64,000 nt of DNA from Paenisporosarcina quisquiliarum_A (lineage in GTDB: Bacteria; Bacillota; Bacilli; Bacillales_A; Planococcaceae). A program made the translations under genes and the position numbers. The DNA is taken from the NCBI RefSeq assembly GCF_043641925.1, contig NZ_JBHZRU010000004.1, positions 1 through 64,000 of the forward strand. Reading direction: 5' to 3'. How positions within the stretch are numbered: the first letter of the stretch is position 1; every line of letters starts with the position of its first letter. The notes beneath the pieces are model-generated. The model searched no databases, was not told where the DNA came from, and was given only the letters and a program-made list of their open reading frames with translations. This document shows, piece by piece, positions 45,072 to 53,891 of the stretch.

Positions 45072-45914
45072 ATGACGACAAATTTACAAGCGACCACTAC
45101 CTTACATAACGGAGTGGAAATGCCATGGTTCGGCCTAGGCGTATTTAAAGTAGAAGAAGGACCAAGTGTTATTGATGCCGTAAAAACTGCTATTAAAAAT
45201 GGTTATAGAAGTATTGATACAGCTGCTATATATAAAAATGAAGAAGGCGTAGGACAAGGGATTCGCGAAGGAATAAAAGAAGCCGGAATTTCTAGAGAAG
45301 AGTTATTTATTACTTCTAAAGTGTGGAATTCTGATTTTGGCTACGAAACAACTCTAGCTGCTTATGAAGAAAGTTTGAAAAAACTTGGACTTGAGTATTT
45401 AGATTTGTATTTAATTCATTGGCCAGTTGAAGGGAAATATAAAGAGACTTGGCGTGCTTTAGAAACGATTTATAAAGAAAATCGAGTAAAAGCGATCGGC
45501 GTAAGTAATTTCCACATCCATCATTTAAAAGATGTGTTGGCTGACGCGGAAATCGTTCCAATGGTCAATCAAGTAGAATATCACCCAAGCCTAACGCAAA
45601 AAGAACTACAAGCATTCTGTAAAGAAAATAAAATACAACTTGAAGCTTGGTCTCCGCTAATGCAAGGGAAACTGTTAGAAGAACCAACATTAAAGGAAAT
45701 CGCACAGACGTATAATAAATCAGTTGCACAAATTATATTACGCTGGGATTTACAAAATGGAGTGGTAACCATTCCTAAATCGATTAACGAAAGTCGAATC
45801 GTGGAAAATGCCTCTATTTTCGATTTTGAATTATCAAATGAAGATATGAAACGTATTGATGATTTGAATAAAAATGAACGTACAGGTCCAGACCCTGATA
45901 ATTTTGATTTTTAA
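45072..45914 (+). CDS. yvgN: Aldo/keto reductase YvgN
   Basis: 280 residues, closely matching B. subtilis YvgN (glyoxal/methylglyoxal reductase). AKR motifs: GYRSIDTAAIYKNEEGVG with catalytic Asp and Tyr, FITSKVWNSDFGYETTL with Lys, YLIHWPVEGKY with His, and NADPH-binding IPKSINESRI near the end. Reduces reactive aldehydes in the cytoplasm. AAGGAGGACG site; monocistronic. Confidence 0.92.
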   Translation: MTTNLQATTTLHNGVEMPWFGLGVFKVEEGPSVIDAVKTAIKNGYRSIDTAAIYKNEEGVGQGIREGIKEAGISREELFITSKVWNSDFGYETTLAAYEESLKKLGLEYLDLYLIHWPVEGKYKETWRALETIYKENRVKAIGVSNFHIHHLKDVLADAEIVPMVNQVEYHPSLTQKELQAFCKENKIQLEAWSPLMQGKLLEEPTLKEIAQTYNKSVAQIILRWDLQNGVVTIPKSINESRIVENASIFDFELSNEDMKRIDDLNKNERTGPDPDNFDF

Positions 45915-45919
45915 CCCAT

Positions 45920-45951
45920 GACACCATTCGCTGAGGCGGATGGTGTTTTTT
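45920..45951 (+). terminator. yvgN terminator
   Basis: ACACCATTCGC / GCGGATGGTGT with seven T. Confidence 0.85.
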
Positions 45952-46008
45952 TGAAGGTGATATTCTCAAACTTTGAAAGAACATGCCCATTACAGCGATG
46001 CTTAAAAA

Positions 46009-46134
46009 GTGATTATTCTCCATTTCGCATGGTGCATTCAAGGATTCGTTCGGCTGATTCTCGAATTGGATTATGTGATTCTCGATTTCATCGACCCTAT
46101 TCAAGGATTCAGCATCTCTATTCTAAAATTCACG
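46009..46134 (+). repeat. 21-bp degenerate tandem array B (6 units)
   Basis: Six consecutive 21-base units starting at 46009, 46030, 46051, 46072, 46093 and 46114. Every unit has ATTC at its positions 7-10, commonly within GATTCTCGAATT or CATTCAAGGATTC. Read as codons, the units give seven-residue repeats of the type YSRI/DSRI. Lies between yvgN and the MerR gene. Confidence 0.82.
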
Positions 46135-46203
46135 AAAACCAAACAATTAAACAAGTGACTAAAGTTGTCACACTGCTCCGTTTTTCATTAGAAAAAAGAT
46201 GTT

Positions 46204-46234
46204 TGACATTGACGTTACGTAAAGGTGTAAAGTG
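46204..46234 (+). promoter_or_regulatory. MerR-type promoter with 19-bp spacer
   Basis: TTGACA (46204-46209), 19-base spacer with palindromic TTACGTAA near its centre, TAAAGT (46229-46234). The over-long spacer is diagnostic of promoters untwisted by MerR activators, implying autoregulation by the downstream gene. Confidence 0.75.
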
Positions 46235-46255
46235 AAGGAGTCAGGAGGTGACAGA

Positions 46256-47020
46256 ATGGAATATACAGTGCAAAAGCTAGGTAAGATAGCGGGAGTGAGT
46301 CCTCGGACACTGCGGTATTATGATGAAATGGGTATTCTCAAGCCGGCGAGAATCAATTCATCAGGGTATCGAATCTATGGGCAAGAAGAAGTCGATCAAC
46401 TACAGCAAATCCTATTTTACCGTGAATTAGGAATCAAGCTTGAAGTAATTAAAAAACTAATCACTTCGCCATCATTCGATGCTACTCAAGCATTGCGTAC
46501 CCATCGAAGCCAACTCCTCGACAAACGAGCACAACTCGATCAGTTGATTGCCAATGTGGAAAAAACAATTTCTACGAAAGAAGGGACGATGACTATGAGT
46601 GACCAAGAAAAGTTTGAAGGTTTTAAACAAAAATTAATCGATGATAACGAACAGACATATGGGAAAGAAATTCGCGACAAGTATGGTGATGAGACGGTAA
46701 ACAAATCGAATGCTAAAGTAAAAAACATGAGTCAAGCACAACACGACGAGGTGACTCGACTGGCACAAGAAATCACGGATAAATTAGCGGAAGCCTATCA
46801 ACAAGGTGACCCGTCAAGTGCACTAGCACAAGAAGTGGCTGAACTACACAAACAGTGGCTCATGTTTTATTGGAATGAATACAGTAAAGAAGCGCACGCA
46901 GGGCTTGCCCAAATGTATGTGGATGACGAACGATTCACTGCGTACTACGACAAAGAACAACCTGGAACAGCAGAATTTTTAAGAGATGCCATCAATATAT
47001 TTACTGGAATGAGAAAATAA
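46256..47020 (+). CDS. MerR-family activator, Mta/TipA type
   Basis: 254 residues. MerR DNA-binding domain (1-70, KIAGVSPRTLRYYDEMGILK), a coiled-coil linker (about 75-110) and a C-terminal TipAS drug-recognition domain (about 125-250) with FRDA-like FLRDAINIF at the end. Layout matches B. subtilis Mta, which activates multidrug transporters. AGGAGGTGA before ATG 46256. No transporter is adjacent, so its targets are elsewhere or only itself. Confidence 0.88.
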   Translation: MEYTVQKLGKIAGVSPRTLRYYDEMGILKPARINSSGYRIYGQEEVDQLQQILFYRELGIKLEVIKKLITSPSFDATQALRTHRSQLLDKRAQLDQLIANVEKTISTKEGTMTMSDQEKFEGFKQKLIDDNEQTYGKEIRDKYGDETVNKSNAKVKNMSQAQHDEVTRLAQEITDKLAEAYQQGDPSSALAQEVAELHKQWLMFYWNEYSKEAHAGLAQMYVDDERFTAYYDKEQPGTAEFLRDAINIFTGMRK

Positions 47021-47025
47021 CAACA

Positions 47026-47062
47026 AAGAGTATCGATGTTTAAAACATCGATACTCTTTTGT
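47026..47062 (+). terminator. MerR gene terminator
   Basis: AAGAGTATCGATGTTT / AAACATCGATACTCTT with T's. Confidence 0.88.
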
Positions 47063-47118
47063 ATAAATACTCAGTTTCAATCGCAGAAGTGAAATCTCTT
47101 AAAATCTATAAGTTTTGT

Positions 47119-47285
47119 GCTGATTGGAATGGAGGCGGCGACTCCGAGGGGATAAGCACGAACTTTAGACCCTGGAGCGGATTTTAGAGGAACAAAGACT
47201 AAGAACGCCACGTCCTGTGGCAACGTCTTTGAAACCAACATCCTGTTGGCCTCCCCGGAAAGCGTCCGACGCAATGAAAATCAGC
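47119..47285 (-). repeat. Dispersed GC-rich element, copy 5 (long)
   Basis: 167 bases between GCTGATT and AATCAGC, with GGAGGCGGCGACTCCG and CCCCGGAAAGCGTCCGACGC as inner blocks. It is about 45 bases longer than the other copies because of an inner segment with CGTCCTGTGGCAACG and CATCCTGTTGG. It fills the gap between the MerR gene and asnO. Confidence 0.68.
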
Positions 47286-47344
47286 TACTACTTCGTGATA
47301 CAGCAAAATGAGGTTTAACATGAACCTTTCAAGACTTTTGGATG

Positions 47345-49192
47345 CTAATCAATCAATTGAATGTGATAATCCTTAAACCACACATGCATCTGTGCTAAAT
47401 GAGCAAGTAGTTGAGGACCAGTCATTAATTGACCAAACCAAGGTGTTTTAAATGCATTGCCTTTTGACTCCACAAGCTCATTTAAACGGGTTCGATCGAA
47501 GATTTCGTGAAGAATGGAGTTCTTATCCGTTAATATATCTTTCAACCAAAGTTGAACTTGGTCAGTATAGTATGGATTGTGCGTTTTCGGATATGGACTC
47601 TTTTTACGGTAGAGGATTTCGTCAGGTAATAGTCCTTCCAACGCTTTTCGCAAAATGCCTTTTTCTCGATTTCCAGCCATTTTTATTTCCCAAGGAATAT
47701 TCCACGCATATTCCACTAAGCGATGGTCAGCAAATGGTACACGTACCTCAAGACTAGCTCCCATACTCATGCGGTCTTTACGGTCAAGCAAGGTAGTCAT
47801 AAACCAAGTCATATTTAAATAGAATAGTTCTCTACGTTTTGCATCAATTTCAGATTCTCCATCAAGTCTAGGAGTTTCATTTACAGCTTCTGAAAACGCT
47901 TGTGAGGCAAAATCCTCAAGTTTCAGCTTTTGTTGCCATCCATCTTTCAATAAAGTTGAACGCTCCTGTGTTGACCGCATCCAAGGAAACCCTTTCCCAA
48001 ACAAATCCGCATGTTGATGAAACCAAGGATATCCGCCAAAGATTTCATCCGCACACTCTCCTGAAAGTCCCACTGTAAAGTCTTGTTTAATTTCTCGACA
48101 AAACCAAAGTAAGGAAGAGTCCACGTCGGCCATGCCTGGTAAATCTCGAACATGTACCGCTTCCGTCAATTCATAAATGAGCTGGTCCTGTGTAATGATT
48201 GATGAATGGTGAGTGGTCCCACATGTTTCGACCATCTTATTAATCCAAGGCGTATCGTCATTTGGTTGAAAGTCATTCGCTTTAAAGTGTGTATCATTTC
48301 CTTCATAGTCAATGGAATACGTATGAAGCTGTCCTAATCCTTCTCGCTTATAATGATTAGCAGCGATCGCAGTAATGGCACTCGAGTCAACGCCACCTGA
48401 TAAAAACGTACATAGTGGTACGTCTGATACAAGTTGACGCTCGACCGCATCGGTCACAAGAAAACGGACTTTTTCAGCTGTCTCTTCTAAACTATCTGTA
48501 TGTCTTTCACTTTTAACGTTCCAATAACGCCAAATCCGCAATCCTTGGCGGGAAACCGTGAGTGCATGAGCTGGTCTTAACTCATTGACTTGGTCAAACA
48601 CACCAGAACCTGGTTTTCTGGAAGGACCTAAACTTAGTAATTCAGCCAATCCAGTTGTAGAAATCGAAGGTGAAACATCTTGATGAGCAAGCACTGCTTT
48701 TAATTCTGAGCCGAAAATGAAACCGCCGTTGCGTCCGGCATAAAATAGTGGTTTCACACCTAGGCGATCCCGGGCAACAAAAAGCTTTTGTTCGTGCGAG
48801 TCCCAAATAGCAAATGCAAAAATCCCATTAAAATAATCCACGCATCTTTCTTTCCATTGAATATAAGATGTTAACAATACTTCCGTATCAGAATGGCCTG
48901 AGAAGGTATGACCGTTCTTTCGTAATTCACTTCGAAGGTCTTCCGTATTATATAATTCACCGTTATAACTAAGGATATATCTGCGGTTTTGATGGTCCTT
49001 TATCATCGGTTGTTTTCCACCAATGGGGTCAACTACTGTTAACCTTCTATGACCTAAAGCCACATGTTGATCTAGCCACATATTTTCATCATCTGGACCG
49101 CGTTTTGCCAATGATTTTGTCATCTTTTCAATCATTTGTTCTTGTTGCGATAAATCACGCTGGAAATGAACCCATCCAGTTATGCCACACAT
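47345..49192 (-). CDS. asnO: Asparagine synthetase (glutamine-hydrolysing)
   Basis: 615 residues. MCGITGWVHF start gives the N-terminal Cys glutaminase nucleophile; the synthetase domain has the ATP loop FLSGGVDSSAI. Blocks such as RDLPGMADVDSSLLWFCREIK and MSMGASLEVRVPFADHRLVEY match B. subtilis AsnO rather than AsnB or AsnH. AsnO is important for sporulation in B. subtilis. No T-box is seen upstream. Monocistronic. Confidence 0.92.
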   Translation of the reverse strand: MCGITGWVHFQRDLSQQEQMIEKMTKSLAKRGPDDENMWLDQHVALGHRRLTVVDPIGGKQPMIKDHQNRRYILSYNGELYNTEDLRSELRKNGHTFSGHSDTEVLLTSYIQWKERCVDYFNGIFAFAIWDSHEQKLFVARDRLGVKPLFYAGRNGGFIFGSELKAVLAHQDVSPSISTTGLAELLSLGPSRKPGSGVFDQVNELRPAHALTVSRQGLRIWRYWNVKSERHTDSLEETAEKVRFLVTDAVERQLVSDVPLCTFLSGGVDSSAITAIAANHYKREGLGQLHTYSIDYEGNDTHFKANDFQPNDDTPWINKMVETCGTTHHSSIITQDQLIYELTEAVHVRDLPGMADVDSSLLWFCREIKQDFTVGLSGECADEIFGGYPWFHQHADLFGKGFPWMRSTQERSTLLKDGWQQKLKLEDFASQAFSEAVNETPRLDGESEIDAKRRELFYLNMTWFMTTLLDRKDRMSMGASLEVRVPFADHRLVEYAWNIPWEIKMAGNREKGILRKALEGLLPDEILYRKKSPYPKTHNPYYTDQVQLWLKDILTDKNSILHEIFDRTRLNELVESKGNAFKTPWFGQLMTGPQLLAHLAQMHVWFKDYHIQLID

Positions 49193-49368
49193 TGAACTTC
49201 ATCCTCTCTAATCAAAACCTTCATCTTATAAATGTATGCAAAGTTTCATTATTATGATGAAAAATTTAGAATTCCTAAGGAAAAGCATTGTGTTTTGTCA
49301 TAATATAGTGAACAATTAAATAATTAGTATAGATTACATATTTTATTTGCCTAGGGGGAATTTTGAAA

Positions 49369-51066
49369 ATGGTAACATTCGATCAATATACGTATAATCG
49401 TCCGAATTTTGAAGAAGCCAAAGACCGCTTTGAAGGATTGTTAACTGCTTTTAAAGAAGCAGATTCAATGGAACAACAAAGTGAGGCTATTGCTAAAATT
49501 AATGAATTCCGAGAATCTTTTTCTACACAAGCAAACTTGGCATTTATTCGTGCATCCATTGATACGAAGGACGAGTTCTACCAAAAAGAAAGAGATTACT
49601 TTGATGAAGTATCTCCTCAGTTAGAAGAATTAGTAACTGCTTACTACAAAGAACTTGTTTCATCTAAATTCAGAAACGAGTTAGAAGAAAAATGGGGAAG
49701 TCAGCTGTTTGATCTAGCTGATTATTCGATAAAGGCTTTCTCGCCAGAAATCATTGAATTGATGCAACAAGAAAATAAGTTATCCTCTGAGTATTCAAAA
49801 CTTGTCGCTTCAGCACAAGTTGAATTTGATGGGAAAACGTTAACGTTAGCTCAATTAGGTCCGTACAGGGAATCCACTGACCGTGAAATTCGTAAACAAG
49901 CTTTAGCAGCAAGTACTCAATTCTTCGCAGGAAATGAAGAGAAGTTTGATGACCTGTTTGATAAGCTTGTAAAAGTTCGCCATAAAATTGCGGTTACTTT
50001 AGGCTATAAAAACTTTGTTGAACTAGGCTATATCCGCATGATGCGTGTTGATTACAATGCGGAAATGGTTAAAAAATTCCGTGATCAAGTTCGTGATTTC
50101 ATCGTGCCTTTGGCGAGTAAATTATATGAGCGTCAAGCAGAGCGTATTGGTGTTGATTCATTAAAGTTTTATGATGAATCGTTAAACTTCATTTCAGGCA
50201 ATGCGACTCCTCAAGGTTCAGCGGATTGGATTATTGAAAATGGATCTAAAATGTATGATGAGTTATCACCTGAAACAGGCGAGTTCTTCCGTTTCTTAAC
50301 AGACCGAAAACTAATGGACGTAGAAGCGAAGACCGGGAAAGAGTCAGGAGGCTATTGTACATTCATTGAAGAATACAATTCGCCATTTATCTTCTCGAAT
50401 TTCAATGGTACATCAGGCGATATTGATGTGTTAACACATGAAGCGGGTCACGCGTTCCAAGTGTACTCAAGTCGTGATATCGGTATTCCTGAATATTTAT
50501 GGCCGACGTTTGAAGCATGTGAAATTCATTCAATGAGTATGGAATTCTTTACTTGGCCTTGGATGGAGTATTTCTTTAAAGAGCAAACGGAAAAATATAA
50601 ATTTGCTCACTTGAGTGGTGCACTTCAATTCTTACCATATGGTGTTGCTGTCGATGAATTCCAACATGAGATTTATGAAAATCCTGAGATGACTCCTACA
50701 GAACGAAAAGCTGCATGGAGTAAAATCGAAAGCATTTATTTACCTCATCGTGATTTTGATGGCAATAGTTATTTGGAAGCGGGCGGATTCTGGCAACGTC
50801 AAGGCCATATCTATAATAGTCCGTTCTACTATATTGATTACACATTAGCTCAAATCTGTGCGTTCCAGTTCTGGAAGCGCTCAAGAGAAGACCAAGAATC
50901 AGCTTGGAAAGATTATTTACACCTATGTCAATTAGGCGGTTCAAAATCGTTTACAAAGCTTGTAGCTGAAGCGAATTTAATATCACCTTTTGAAGAAGGT
51001 TGCGTGGAATCTGTTATTGGCACAATTGAAGATTACTTAAATTCAGTAGACGACAAAAATTTATAA
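49369..51066 (+). CDS. pepF: M3-family oligoendopeptidase F
   Basis: 565 residues, a cytoplasmic zinc metallopeptidase cutting short peptides. The zinc motif HEAGH is at 357-361 with the third ligand region FEACEIHSMSMEF following. Full-length with the M3 C-terminal YIDYTLAQICAFQFWKRS. AGGGGG supports ATG at 49369 over the TTG at 49363. Monocistronic. Confidence 0.9.
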   Translation: MVTFDQYTYNRPNFEEAKDRFEGLLTAFKEADSMEQQSEAIAKINEFRESFSTQANLAFIRASIDTKDEFYQKERDYFDEVSPQLEELVTAYYKELVSSKFRNELEEKWGSQLFDLADYSIKAFSPEIIELMQQENKLSSEYSKLVASAQVEFDGKTLTLAQLGPYRESTDREIRKQALAASTQFFAGNEEKFDDLFDKLVKVRHKIAVTLGYKNFVELGYIRMMRVDYNAEMVKKFRDQVRDFIVPLASKLYERQAERIGVDSLKFYDESLNFISGNATPQGSADWIIENGSKMYDELSPETGEFFRFLTDRKLMDVEAKTGKESGGYCTFIEEYNSPFIFSNFNGTSGDIDVLTHEAGHAFQVYSSRDIGIPEYLWPTFEACEIHSMSMEFFTWPWMEYFFKEQTEKYKFAHLSGALQFLPYGVAVDEFQHEIYENPEMTPTERKAAWSKIESIYLPHRDFDGNSYLEAGGFWQRQGHIYNSPFYYIDYTLAQICAFQFWKRSREDQESAWKDYLHLCQLGGSKSFTKLVAEANLISPFEEGCVESVIGTIEDYLNSVDDKNL

Positions 51067-51073
51067 ACAATTT

Positions 51074-51107
51074 GAAGTTGAGAATTCATTTTCTCAACTT
51101 CTTTCTT
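51074..51107 (+). terminator. pepF terminator
   Basis: GAAGTTGAGAA / TTCTCAACTTC with T-rich tail. The rest of 51107-51500 holds a repeat copy and no convincing gene. Confidence 0.82.
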
Positions 51108-51344
51108 ATATTGTTTTCAAAGTAAAGGTTTACGGATGTCGGTAAAAGAAAACCCAAAACTCTTCAATAAGTAGATAGTAAAATTCAGGTGAAGAGAAAA
51201 GAATCATTTTCTCATCGTTTGCGCTTGAAATCACATAGAAGTTGCAGGCTCCTATAAAGGTGTCTACTTTATTATTTCCTTTATATGAAAAACCGATTTT
51301 TCGTATACGTTCATTCACCTATATATGTATTAGTTAGTGCTAGA

Positions 51345-51463
51345 TTGTAGTGGAAGACGGCGACTCCAGCGGGAATAGCATGAGCTGAAGGCCCCGGAAG
51401 AACGCAGTTCTGAGCAGACTAAAGCCATGCCCGCGTAACGCGTCCGTCTAGAACGTAAATCAT
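51345..51463 (-). repeat. Dispersed GC-rich element, copy 6
   Basis: About 120 bases with GACGGCGACTCCAGCGGG and CCCGCGTAACGCGTCCGTC as paired inner blocks and GCATGAGCTGAAGGCCCC inside. Same orientation as copies 3 and 5. Precedes the DinB gene. Confidence 0.65.
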
Positions 51464-51500
51464 TGTAAAGAAATAGGTTCAAAGTCAAAGGAGGCAATTC

Positions 51501-51983
51501 ATGCAGACGTTATTTCAGTACAATTGGCAGATTCGAGAAGAGTGGTTTGAATGGTGTAAAGATGTTCCGTTAGAGGATCTTTTAAAAGTGCGAACAGGCG
51601 GAGTAGGCGGAATCTTACATACTTTGTTCCATATCATTGATGCGGAGTGGAGTTGGATTCGCATTATGAAAGGTTTTCCGGGTTTTCAAGAAAACTTTGA
51701 TGACTATCAAAGTTTAGAAAAAGTTATGGAGTTAAATGATTTATTCAAAGAAGAAGTAAAAGCTTTTGTATTAGATTGGGAAAGTGAATTTGAACATAAT
51801 TTCTTGCAAGAAACAAGAGCGGATGGCACTGTCATTAAGTTGGCATGGGGAGAAATTATGCGTCATGTTATTGCACATGAAATCCATCATATCGGTCAAA
51901 TATCCGTTTGGTCGAGAGAACTTGGAAAACCACCTGTTTCTGCAAATCTGATTAGAAAAGGATTAGGTGTTCATCTCCATTAA
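51501..51983 (+). CDS. DinB-family protein
   Basis: 160 residues, a four-helix-bundle DinB/YfiT-like protein. The probable metal triad is His44 (TLFHIIDAEW), His126 and His130 (RHVIAHEIHHIGQ). Members are metal-dependent thiol transferases or remain unassigned. AAGGAGG site. A small gene follows 34 bases later. Confidence 0.85.
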   Translation: MQTLFQYNWQIREEWFEWCKDVPLEDLLKVRTGGVGGILHTLFHIIDAEWSWIRIMKGFPGFQENFDDYQSLEKVMELNDLFKEEVKAFVLDWESEFEHNFLQETRADGTVIKLAWGEIMRHVIAHEIHHIGQISVWSRELGKPPVSANLIRKGLGVHLH

Positions 51984-52017
51984 TCATTTGAGGTTCCAGA
52001 AGAAGAGGGGGAGTTCT

Positions 52018-52257
52018 ATGAGTAATATTGATAAGAGAAATCGGTTAAATGAAGAAGTATTTTCTTACCGTGTCAGTAAAAGCAACACAGTTTTTATTGA
52101 TTATGCGGGTAAGGGAATAAAAGTTGTGAAAGGTAAAGAGGCTGAACGACTGATCGCACGAATTCAGCAAGCAGAAACAGACAAGGATGTGCAACTTGCA
52201 CTGGCTAAGATCACGGGGAATTTTAAACGTGGGAATGAAAAAGACAATAAAAAATGA
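52018..52257 (+). CDS. Small protein, unknown
   Basis: 79 residues: MSNIDKRNRLNEEVFSYRVS, then FIDYAGKGIKVVKGKEAERLIARIQ and a Lys-rich tail. GAGGGGGAG precedes ATG 52018. Family not recognised; likely cotranscribed with the DinB gene. Its stop overlaps the terminator stem. Confidence 0.65.
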   Translation: MSNIDKRNRLNEEVFSYRVSKSNTVFIDYAGKGIKVVKGKEAERLIARIQQAETDKDVQLALAKITGNFKRGNEKDNKK

Positions 52258-52291
52258 AGACACAATTCTACTGAACTGTGTCTTCACTTTT
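52255..52291. terminator. Terminator between convergent genes
   Basis: TGAAGACACA / TGTGTCTTCA with ACTTTTATT after it. It also lies just past the stop of the minus-strand operon. Confidence 0.8.
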
Positions 52292-52487
52292 ATTCTCTTT
52301 CATTGGTGGCTTGAACAAAGGATTCATACGAAACAGGTCCAAAATGACTGGGATTGCCTTTGAAAAAATGTTCAAGCATATATTGTTTAGCGCATAGAGC
52401 GGAGCAAGCTTTTGCTGTGATAATCAAGTTAAGATAGGCACGAAAATAGGCTTGAGATAAATTGCCGCCATTATTGACAACCATCAT
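52290..52487 (-). CDS. Small CxxxC protein
   Basis: 64-65 residues, start ATGATG behind GAGGGGGA. A hydrophobic, helical core contains AKACSALCAKQYM with Cys28 and Cys32 (CxxxC). Family not recognised. It starts 15 bases after the flavoprotein stop, so it is the last gene of the MarR-flavoprotein operon. The spaced cysteines echo the cysteine pairs of the other two proteins. Confidence 0.65.
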   Translation of the reverse strand: MMVVNNGGNLSQAYFRAYLNLIITAKACSALCAKQYMLEHFFKGNPSHFGPVSYESFVQATNERE

Positions 52488-52502
52488 AATTCCCCCTCGA
52501 AT

Positions 52503-53825
52503 TTAGCAGCAACTTTTTCCCTTAATGCCTGTGCTGCAGACACCAGTTTCCGGTAATTCCAATTCAACGCGTTTTGCGCCATCCAAATCTCCAGTTATGT
52601 GAGCGACGATTGAACGAACTTGTTCATACCCTGTAGCCATTAAAAATGTTGGTGCACGGCCGTAGCTCTTCATCCCGACCATATAAAAGTTTGCTTCAGG
52701 TTGGCGAAGCTCTAGTTCACCATGAGGGCGGACCGTTCCACAGCTATGGACATTTGGGTCAATAAGTGGTGCGAGCTTTGTAACGCTTTCTGTAGCAGGA
52801 TCTAAATCCAATCTGATTTCATGAAGGAATGAGAAGTCAGGTTTACTGCCGGTATTAGAAATGATTTTGTCTATCCCCATAATCGTTTGTTCTTCATTAC
52901 GAACCACTCCAGTTAACTGAATGCCATTTTCGGAGCGGGCCACTTTTTGAATATAGAAAGGTGTATACACTTTTACTCTGCCACTATCAACAAGTTGATG
53001 GATTCTTGAACCTAGTTGTCCTCGTGCTGGTAAAGCATCTAGTTCTTCTCCACCGTAAGCTTCTTGTACGCGGTTTTTTCTTAAGATCCATGAGATTTGA
53101 ACATCGTCAAGTTCAGCTAATTCGAGAATGGTATTAATGGCAGAGTGACCTCCGCCAACCACAGCTATATGTTTGTTTTCATAGGTGGATCGGTCTTTTC
53201 CTTTAATATCAGGAATGACATAAGAAATATGATGATTGAGTTCAATTTCTTCTTTCGTCCAAATATGGTCTGCGTTAATTGGGTTTGGACTTCCCCAAGT
53301 CCCAGTAGCATCAATGACTGCACGTGCTTCCATACGTTCTGTGTGACCTTCTTTTTCTACATAAATCACAAAGGATTGATCAGAACGATTTGCGGTTTTC
53401 ATTTTATCTAACCCATTTTTACTAATGGCAACTACCTTTGAGTTGAGGTGAAGATAAGGTTCTATTTCTGGTAATTGTGAAAGGGGTTGTAGGTACTCCT
53501 CGATTAAATCTTTTCCGTAAGGAAGTCTAGTTAATACAGGTGACTTCCACCCGCTGTCTTCAAGTAAACGTTTGGCAACATGATCAATATTGAACTTCCA
53601 TGATGAAAATAATCGAACATGGCCCCATTGTTGAATATGGTGGCCAACTTGCGGACCTGCCTCAATAATAAAGAACTGTTCACCTTTGTCTACTAAATGT
53701 GCAGCAGCTGCTAACCCAACAGGTCCAGCGCCTATAATAGCAACGGGCAAATGACTAACTTGAGTAGTATCTTTTGGTGATTCACAGCAATTCGTTAAAA
53801 TGTTGAAACTCATTTTGTTCGTCAT
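52503..53825 (-). CDS. FAD/NAD(P)-dependent oxidoreductase with terminal Cys pairs
   Basis: 440 residues, flavin-monooxygenase-like. Two Rossmann motifs: GAGPVGLAAA (32-41) for FAD and VVGGGHSAINT (about 220) for NAD(P)H. Unusual vicinal cysteines flank the enzyme core: Cys13-Cys14 near the start, and Cys430 plus Cys439-Cys440 as the final residues. Cys pairs of this kind bind metal(loid)s or form disulfides; the substrate is unknown. Middle gene of a MarR-led operon with AAAGGAG site. Confidence 0.82.
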   Translation of the reverse strand: MTNKMSFNILTNCCESPKDTTQVSHLPVAIIGAGPVGLAAAAHLVDKGEQFFIIEAGPQVGHHIQQWGHVRLFSSWKFNIDHVAKRLLEDSGWKSPVLTRLPYGKDLIEEYLQPLSQLPEIEPYLHLNSKVVAISKNGLDKMKTANRSDQSFVIYVEKEGHTERMEARAVIDATGTWGSPNPINADHIWTKEEIELNHHISYVIPDIKGKDRSTYENKHIAVVGGGHSAINTILELAELDDVQISWILRKNRVQEAYGGEELDALPARGQLGSRIHQLVDSGRVKVYTPFYIQKVARSENGIQLTGVVRNEEQTIMGIDKIISNTGSKPDFSFLHEIRLDLDPATESVTKLAPLIDPNVHSCGTVRPHGELELRQPEANFYMVGMKSYGRAPTFLMATGYEQVRSIVAHITGDLDGAKRVELELPETGVCSTGIKGKSCC

Positions 53826-53891
53826 GTAGACTCTCCTTTTAATTTGTATTTTACAAGTATTGTTTTATTAAATGAGCAAGATTTCTCTTGC

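Noticed and set aside
45918..46235. 105-codon frame with YSRI/DSRI heptads
   Set aside because: It starts in the yvgN terminator, has no ribosome site, and its repeats come from the 21-bp DNA array.
51130..51318. 62-codon minus-strand frame between pepF and the dinB-type gene
   Set aside because: AGGTGA abuts the ATG with no spacing and the protein matches nothing I know; kept as unsupported.
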